Assembly (NCBI RefSeq): GCF_964204645.1
Contig: NC_134027.1
Location: 11,830,485-11,894,484 of the forward strand
DNA length: 64,000 bases
Reading direction: 5' to 3'
Origin: Tubulanus polymorphus
Taxonomy: Eukaryota; Nemertea; Palaeonemertea; Tubulaniformes; Tubulanidae
Below the pieces are notes generated by a model. It was not told the DNA's origin. It saw only the letters and a list, made by a program, of their open reading frames with translations, and searched no databases. Position 1 is the stretch's first letter; each line of letters starts with the position of its first letter. Below are positions 1 through 9,000 of the stretch, in pieces. Made by a program: the position numbers and the translations under genes.

Positions 1-36
1 TTATGAGTTGATTCTTTTCTTTCATGTATGCAACAG

Positions 37-3000
37 ATAATTGGTGCTCGCCATCTAAATAAGAGCGGACGTGGGTTGATCAGTCCGTCGGTAGAGGTTG
101 AGCTGATCGGTGCTGAATATGATTTCAACAATAAATACAAAACTGTCACTAAAGGTAAGAAATGTAGTTGTCTAGTATCTCTTGCTCGTAGTGTTTTGGA
201 AAAATTTTCATCTTCGTACATATTTGAATTGTTCCATAAAGTGGAATCTTGGATTACGTGCAAAATGAAAATCCCCAGCCAAAGGGACCATTCATAAAGC
301 ACGTATGAAAGCCATAGCTAGGACCTTGGTGTCGAATGCGTGCGATCTGCATACATTGCTGGGTAGCTATTTAAACAAAGCATAGGAAGCAACTAGCGTA
401 AGGAAGGTAGGAGGTCATTGGAGGTAGAAGGTAGGATGCGCATACACTAGGTAGGTCCTTAAAAAATTGCCATATTTTTAGCCCTCTTCATCCAAAACTA
501 GTCTATTTTAAACATATCTGTCTTCGACCATATGGACGTTACAGTCCTCTGGTTATCAGACTGTCATCGAATTCGGATATATTCTGTAAGATTATAGAAT
601 CTCCCAAGTGTTCAATATTTCTGGTAATCTGATCTGAAAATGCACATTTTGGCTATCAACTGATATGATATTCCATGTGGGGCTTTCATTTTTCATATGA
701 GAATGTGAAATGGAAAGGTTTGACCAAACTAGGTCATGATGTCATCTGGCCATCTTGGATTCTGAAATTACGACAAAGTAGGTCATTGTATCATCCAAGA
801 TGGCTGACTTGTGGCCATCTTGGATTCTGAAATTATAAATTTTGGTCATCAACTCAAAAAGTTTTCAACATAGCCAATCAGTTTCTGCTAGTTGTCCCTT
901 TGTTTCATAGTCAATCTACGGGTAGTCGGGCATTTTCCAACAGCGCCCCAAAATTGTGGAACCAGCTTCCTCTTAGCCTTCGTGCTATCACTTCATTAGA
1001 TCAATTCAGGAAGCACCTAAAATGCTTCCTTTTTAAGGAGGCATTTTATAATTTGTAAAGCGCTTTGAGCAGCTTAGCTGGATTTAGCGCTATATAAGAT
1101 CCTTTATTATTATTATTATTATTGAGCTTTTATATTCCGCATGAATATGTCAACTGTCATGACTTACAAGACCAATCTAGGTGATGGTGTCATCCAATAT
1201 GGCCACAAATGTATATGATTGTGACTTTTAACTTAGCACCTGACCATGCGGGCTAAGATGCATTCGCATCTTGTGTATGTACTTTATGAATGGTCCCAAA
1301 TGTTACTCTCTATCATCGATATTGCGTGGGAACGACCCCTTTTCTAATTAACAATAAATACATGTTCTATATCTGATGTTCATAGACAATTTTAGGTTAC
1401 TATTTCATTTTCAATTATGTTATCAATATTTACCAACATCTCTTCATTTTGATGGTCTGGACTTCATATGCATTAGGACAAAAATGAAAATTTTTTTAAT
1501 TGAAAATGAACTAACGAATGCCAGACATCATCAAGTGAATGGCACAAGGGTGTCATTGCGGGTTATGATTGTACAGATTGATACCAGCGTTAATTGCGAT
1601 ATTATTTTTCAGCTGTAAATGGATTTAATCCTGTATGGAATGTGACTGGTGTATTCGACATACTCAACCCCGATCTGGCATTCCTGCGATTTATCGTTTA
1701 TGATGAAGATATGTTTGGCGATCCAATTTTCCTCGGTCATGGGACATTTCCAGTGCGCAGTTTGAGAACAGGTATATAGACTGATCTTATAACATGGATA
1801 ACGTTAATACGACAATTTCTTAATGAATATGAGTTCTGGGTCAAAGCAAAAACTTCAAGCCAGGAGCAGATGGGTCACGGTACACTTCCTTAGCCTGTGG
1901 ACCAATCGGCGCCGAACTAGGCGAGCCAATTGTCTTTTTGCAACGTACTGAACAACCCTCGATAAACCTAATTTATCGGAATTAATAGTTAGCATTTAGG
2001 TGGTGTTACTTGAATCTGAAAGGATTCAATAAATAAAAAATGAGAGGGTTGGGGCAAATGTCCTGATACCATTTTGACCTGGTATATGTGACCTGACCTT
2101 TTGCTAAAGGATATATAATAACCCTTATTAAGGGTTAGCTGACTAATTAATATAAATTGAAAATCTAAAAAAAAGCCCATCACTACTGATTAATGCTGCA
2201 CTGCAGTGGAGACGCTCTGAAAGGGTAAAATACTTTGCTTCTTTGTCGGTAAGCGGCCAACGGATTCCTAGTAAATGGTGCTGCCATCTTTCAATAGAGT
2301 TAACACTAATTACAATAATACACCGCGATGCAGGGTTCCAACAAAGCCCATCACTGATTTGTACACCGTACTGCAGTGAACAGGCCAAATGAATTGCTAC
2401 TATCCATGTTGGTACGCGGTCAACAGATTCGTTGTTAATGTTCTTGTTTTCAGGTTTCAGATCTGTTCCTCTAAAGAACGGTTACAGTGAACCCATAGAG
2501 CTAGCCTCGATACTCGTCTATATAGATATGCACAATCCAAGAGAAGGCAGCGACAGCGACATCTACGCATCGATCGTGGAACTACGCGATCGTACGCAAG
2601 TGTTGCAGACAGAACTGGTGGCAAGCGAACACCAAGGTAATGTGGAGCAGGCACAACGTGTTCGCGCCGAACTAGACGCCACACAGGAAACCATGCAAGC
2701 CAAAAAAGAAGAACGTTTAACCAGGCGAAGGTAAGAGTCATCGGCTTCTTATCGATTCCATATAGAGCTCCTTGAAAAAATTGGTATGGAAGGAGCCATT
2801 TATCAGTAGATTTACGTGGGAAGTTTGGGTTGATTAGCAGCTAACGATATATTTCTGAAAAAATCAAGGATGGCTGACTTGTGGTCATGATGACCAAAAT
2901 ATCCATTCAAAATTTCTTGATTCAGCTCCACATAAACGCGAAACAAACCAGATCAAGCGGATGGAGGTTTTGTATGCTCAAATTGGTCATTCGATCGTTA

Positions 3001-6000
3001 CTTTAAGTTTAATATTAAGAGTATATTTTGATGCCACCAGATTCTTAATTCTCAGTACACCCCAGTAATCTTTTCGGGTTTTTTTGCGTTTTTTTTTTTT
3101 CTTAAATAATTATTGCCTTGTCTTCACAACAGATCAATGACAGGATAATGTCTGATTGAAATACTGTAGCGCCCTGGAACTTGCTAGGAAAACTTCCTCG
3201 GATTTCATGCAATGTTAGTCGTTTATTGGGGATAGAATTCTGGGTTTCTTCTGACTTAGTAATTTTGAGACGATGATCAAGATTAAAAAATAGTTCTGCC
3301 TTCAACACAATCATAATTCCATTTTTTAGCCCACTTGGGACTTTAGTCCCAGCGGGCTATTGCGTTCACTTTTCGTCCGTCGTCCGTCCGTCCGTCCGTC
3401 CGTAGACGGAATCCAGTTATTTTGGGAAGTTTTGAAAACGCTTCAAGGTAACGTCTTGATATTTGGGTTACACATGTATCTACCCTAGACACATCTTCAG
3501 CCCAAAAACTGGCCCTGTCAGAATCAAGATGGCTGACTGGCAGCCATTGTTGTTCGCCAAAATCAGCACTTTTTACACATTTTTGAACTTTTTGAGGGAA
3601 ATTTTGAAGACGCTTCGATCAATTACCTTGATCTTTCGGATATATATGAATCCCCCCAGGGCCCATCAACGAAACAAAAATTGGGTCGGTCGGACTCAAG
3701 ATGGCCGTCCTATGACCTTTTTAGTGCCCCAAAATGTTAATTTTTGCCCGAATTCTGAGTCCTGTAGCTTCCTACTGGTTTACCATTTCTCATTGCAATT
3801 TGTGATGGGTATTCTTTGGAAAGGGATGTTTTATACCTCAGACAGGTATTTTTCATCAGCCAATTATGACGCAATTGGCGGCCATCTTGGTGTCACCAGA
3901 TTACTGATTCGTAAGTGGGAAAAAATTTTTCCACATTATATTCATACCTAAGCGTATTTTGATACCACAATCAATTAGAAAGTTGTAGCTCATAACGTGT
4001 TCTATGATTGTGGTGAGTTTCAAGGTAATTGGATTTCGTATATGGCCACCAGGGGGCGTTGAATAATACAATATCTTAGCATTTCTTTATTATATTCGTA
4101 CCTATGCATATTTTGTAACCACAATCAATTGAAAAGTTGTAGCTCATGACATCATCTATGATTGTTGTGAGTTTTAAGGACATTAGTTTTTCTATATGGT
4201 CACCAGGGGGCGTTGAATAGTAGAATAACTTAGTATTTCCTTATTATATTGGTACCTAGGCATATTTTGTTACCATGATCAATTGCAAAGTTGTAGTTCA
4301 TGACATGTTCTATGATTGTGGTGAGTTTCGAGGTCATTGGGTTTTGAATATAGTCACCAGGGGGCGTTGAATAGTAGAATGACTTAGTATTTCCATATTA
4401 AATTGGTAACAAGGCATATTTTGTTATCACAATCAATTACAAAATCGTAGCTGCTGACATGTTCTATGATTTTGGTGAGTTTCAAGGTTGTTGGTTTTTG
4501 TAAATGGTCACCAGGGGGCGTTGAATATTGAAATTGTTAGATTGTTGAGCATTTGAAACCATTTCCCAAGTGGGCATGGTGTCCCTGGACCCCTAGTTTG
4601 TCATACAGTATGATTATTTCATTTACTCCTGACCTCGAGAGAGTTAGGTTATCAAAATTCAGTAAATGTATGTTGTTGGTGAATGACTGTAATGGTACTG
4701 TGATCCTCTGGTTATTGGTAAGAGACAACGTAACAAGACCTGGTTACTGTATACTGACTGACTGGGAACATTTATTCGGAGCTTATATACAACAATTATG
4801 AAAGAGAGGATTATTTTGACATTTGAATGGTTTTGAGTTTGAACAGTTTTGGTTGATTTGGTACCTGTAATATAATAGTATAGTACTGTAATATAAGCCT
4901 ATATACAATTCCCGACATTCTCCGGGGCGCAAAGAGTCTTAGATGATGATCCGTGATCTATTGAAGTCCAGCGTTACGTCAAAACGATTATGACAATTAT
5001 TGAATAAACGTACACATATCGATTTCACGATTATTTTACGACGAACGTATATCACAACGGGTAATGATCGATTTCATTACGAAATTTCAGATCGAAATTT
5101 CACGACTTATTTTACGACGAACGTATATCACAACGGGTAATGATCGATTTCATTACGAAATTTCAGATCGAAATTTCACGACTTATGTATCACAATTAAC
5201 ACGGCGACAACTCGTATAAATATACACTACTCACTATCACTATTGCCCTCCGGGGCACAAACAGAGTTTTCCTGTTCGTAGATTCGTAGTATTCGTTCCC
5301 GAGCGGTATCGGCAGCTTGTCTTCTGGGCCGAGTGTCCGAGCGCGACGAGTCACACGATTGACTATTAGTCGGTTGTAGTTCCTCCGGATATGAACAGGT
5401 AACTTCTAACGGCACTAATTTAGCTAGCGGCCTGTTCGTGATTCCGTTGGCGGTACGTAGAGAAGCTGATCGAGGGAACCCGTCTCTCCCATACTTAATA
5501 TCAATAATAATTCCCATCTTCCACTTTACCCGGGGAGAATCATCACAAATATGTACCAAATCCCCTTTTTTAACCTTGATGTCATAATGACCAGAGGAGT
5601 TTGTAAAGCGTTCACGTAGTGATGTAAGGTATTCATTACGCCATCTTGCCCATAATTGTTGGAAAACAAAACTCATGTGCTTCATTCGTGAGGTCAAACT
5701 TGCACTCGTCAGAAAGTCTGGATCAGATAAGTTATCTGATTCAAGTTTAACATGGGGAAGGTTTCTAATACGACGACCGTGAATTAAATGTGCAGGAGTT
5801 ATAGGTTCGGGGTCATCAAAATTTGATGACATGTAGGTAAGAGGTCGATCGTTGACGACTGCCTCGATTTCTGAAACGATTGTTATCAATTCAGTGCTAG
5901 AAACGCGTGCGCGACCTAAAACCTTCTTAGACAAGTCTTAACGATGCCAACCAGCCGTTCCCAATACCCTCCCATCCAAGGGGCACGTTTGGGAATAAAT

Positions 6001-9000
6001 GCCCACTCGACGTGCTCAATTGCCAGCTCATGTGTTAGAGAGGGAGAGGAAAGTAACGTTTTTATTTCTTTAGACGCGCATTCAAATGTCGAGGCGTTGT
6101 CAGACATCATTCTCTGCGGAGAGCCTCTGCGACTCGCGAATCTTCCAAAAGTATGCATGAAAACTTCCACCGATAAACACGGAACAACCTCCAAATGCAC
6201 AGCTCCGGCGACTGCGCAGGCAAAGAGGCAGATGCACATTTCACCTGGTTCGTCTCCAACTGGAATCTCCCCAGTAAAGTCGACGCCGCAAATCGCGAAA
6301 GGTCGCATTTCGTTTACGCGTAGAGATGGTAAAGGTGGACTGCGTGGCGTCATGTACGACTTACCAATTACCTTTCTACAGATGATGCATTTTTGTATAA
6401 TGGATTTAACGACTTGGCGCGCACGGGGCACCCAATACTTTTGACGCAATGTAGTCACCGTCTGTGTAACACCTACATGTTTGGAACGTTCATGGCTATC
6501 CCAAACGATAAGAGTAGTAAATTCATCGCGTGGTGGTAGTAACGCGGGAAAACGAGTCTCTGGAGCTAAATCACAATTATGTATACGCCCTGATGACCGT
6601 AAAACACGATTGTGGTCAAGGAATAACCGGAGCTGATTAATCATAGGTTTAGATCTAGTACTCGTTTTAGTTTCAATACATTCTATAATGTCATGATAAT
6701 GAACCGACTGAGTCTGCTTCACTATTGCTAATTCAGCATCCTTGAGCTCAGACGCTGTAATCGGTTCCAGGTTTTTATTTCTCGATTTGAGACAAGAAAC
6801 GAATCGTAATACGTAAGCCATGATGCGTAATACTTCCCGCAATGACGTGAATTGCGATACTTCAATAACAACGGGTCGGACATCAGAATTAGTCATTAAT
6901 AACGATTTGCATTCTGTTTCGAACAATGAAATTTCAGGGAGATGGCTTGCGCTAGGATGAGTAGGCCAGTTATCTTTCCTTGAAAGCCAAGATGGGCCAG
7001 TCCACCACAAGGTATCACTAGCGAGAGTGAAACTATCACAGCCCCTACTCAAAACATCACTAGGATTACTGCTAGATGGGACATAACGCCAGTTGTATTG
7101 TGATGTTAAACTACTGATCAAGTTTACCCTATTTCTTACGAATACTGGTAAGGATTTAGACGAATGAATCCATCCTAGTGTGACTAAACTATCAGACCAG
7201 AGAAAAACTTCTACATCTAGTTCTGACCCTAGACTATCAACAATATGTTGGGCAAGTCGCGCCGCAACGACAGCGGCCGACAGTTCTAGTCTCGGTATAG
7301 ACATCGACTTAACGGGAGCAACCCGGCTTTTAGACATAACGAGATAACTCGAAGTAATATCCGGAAAAGACAGATATGCGCAAGCGCCGAAAGCTTTTGC
7401 AGATGCGTCCGCGAACACGTGTAGTTGTTCTGAACCGACACCGACTGTCGAGACAGGAGATCTAGGCACTGTGATGGATTCAACTGCTCTTTGGAGATCG
7501 CGTATAATCGGTAACCACGAATCCAACACGGTGGCATCGAGCGGTTCGTCCCACTCTGTACCTAACGACCATAGATTTTGTATGAATATTTTGGCCCTAA
7601 CGGTTATGGGTGCGATGAACCCAAGTGGATCGTATACCTTACTTGCGTCACTTAAAATCTCGCGCTTAGTAGCAAAATTAGTTGTAATGCTGGGTTTTGT
7701 CGAGAAACTAAGTAAATCATTATCAACATTCCAATGAAGACCTAGAAATTTAACGATATCTGACTCATCTAAGATCCCTTCAGAACACGCGAGTTCACGC
7801 GTAGATTTGCAATTTGTCGCCCAAGACCGCAAATTGAATTTTGCATCTGACATGATTTTGCGACTTTCGTGGAAATAGTGATCCAGCTCATCCGGGGATG
7901 AATATGAAACTCCAAAGTTATCAACATATACATTTGTAAGCATTGAAGATGCAACAGCAGTGCTGTATTCGGACAAATGTTTGATGACTGTAGAATTTAA
8001 GATAAAGGGAGATGAAGTTGCCCCAAATAAAACAACTTTGAACCTATAATGAATGAACCTACTCTCAGGATCAGCTGGGTCACTCAACCAGAGAAAACGA
8101 GTGTAATCTCTGTCGCTGTCTGTAAGCAATATTTGTAGAAAAGCCTTTTCTAAATCGGAGATGGCAGCGTACCCGTGAAGCCGAAAACGGATAAGAATGG
8201 ATGTAATATCGTGTTGCAGTGGAGGACCGGCCTCCAAACAATCATTTAAGCTACGAGAATATCTACCTTCACTACAACTGCAATCAAAAACAATGCGTAC
8301 TGGCGTTGTTGCAGATTTGCGGAAAACAGGGTGGTGCAGGATATAATGCACATTATTCGCGTCAATTTCATCGGGCGGAATTTCTTCAATAAAATCGCGC
8401 ACTTTCTGATCATTTATTAGATCAGAATAAAGTTTCAACATAGGAGGATCTTTAGCTAGTCGACGCGCCGTTGATCGCGTTCGTGCATTAGAAACATTGA
8501 AGTTTGAAGGTAGAGTGTCAAAATCGTCCTTCCATGGTAGCGGAGCAATATAACGACCGGTTTGATTTCTCGTAATTGTACTGTTATATCGATGCATGAA
8601 ATCTAATGTATCGGAATCATTGGTGTCCGTAAGAATCTGAATTTCCCAAAACTTCTGCAACTTTGCATTATCAGAAGAATGACTACGTACAATGGTAAGC
8701 ATAGACAAAACAGTAGAAGTACGAGAATCATTATGGACAGGTCCAGATAAAACATACCCTACTTTGGTTTTGACAGCAATGGGATCAGACTCAAATGGAC
8801 CCTTGATTAATTCACCCTCAACTAATTTATAATACTGGTCGGCCCCTATCAGCATTTGTATGACGAATATGCCAGACATGGAAGTCGGAGGGTGAGCTAA
8901 GTCTAGGCCAATAAGATGAGGACAATCCTTTGCTCTATTTACCGATGAAGTGCTAAGCGGTGAAGCAATCGTATCTGTTACGATTAGCTCAACTGTAACA

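Noticed and set aside
3463-3951. 162-codon plus-strand open frame
   Set aside because: It lies wholly within the palindrome-microsatellite-satellite repeat and has no domain or splice context.
3928-4544. CRISPR-like array
   Set aside because: Units are 154 bp with no short-repeat/unique-spacer structure, and the DNA is eukaryotic.
5916-5940. Programmed -1 frameshift signal in the integrase
   Set aside because: No X XXY YYZ heptamer fits the reading phase, and BEL/Pao elements do not normally shift there. A one-base indel or assembly error is simpler, so only the frame break is reported.
5944-6444. 166-codon frame opposite the integrase
   Set aside because: Antisense shadow of the BEL/Pao coding frame.
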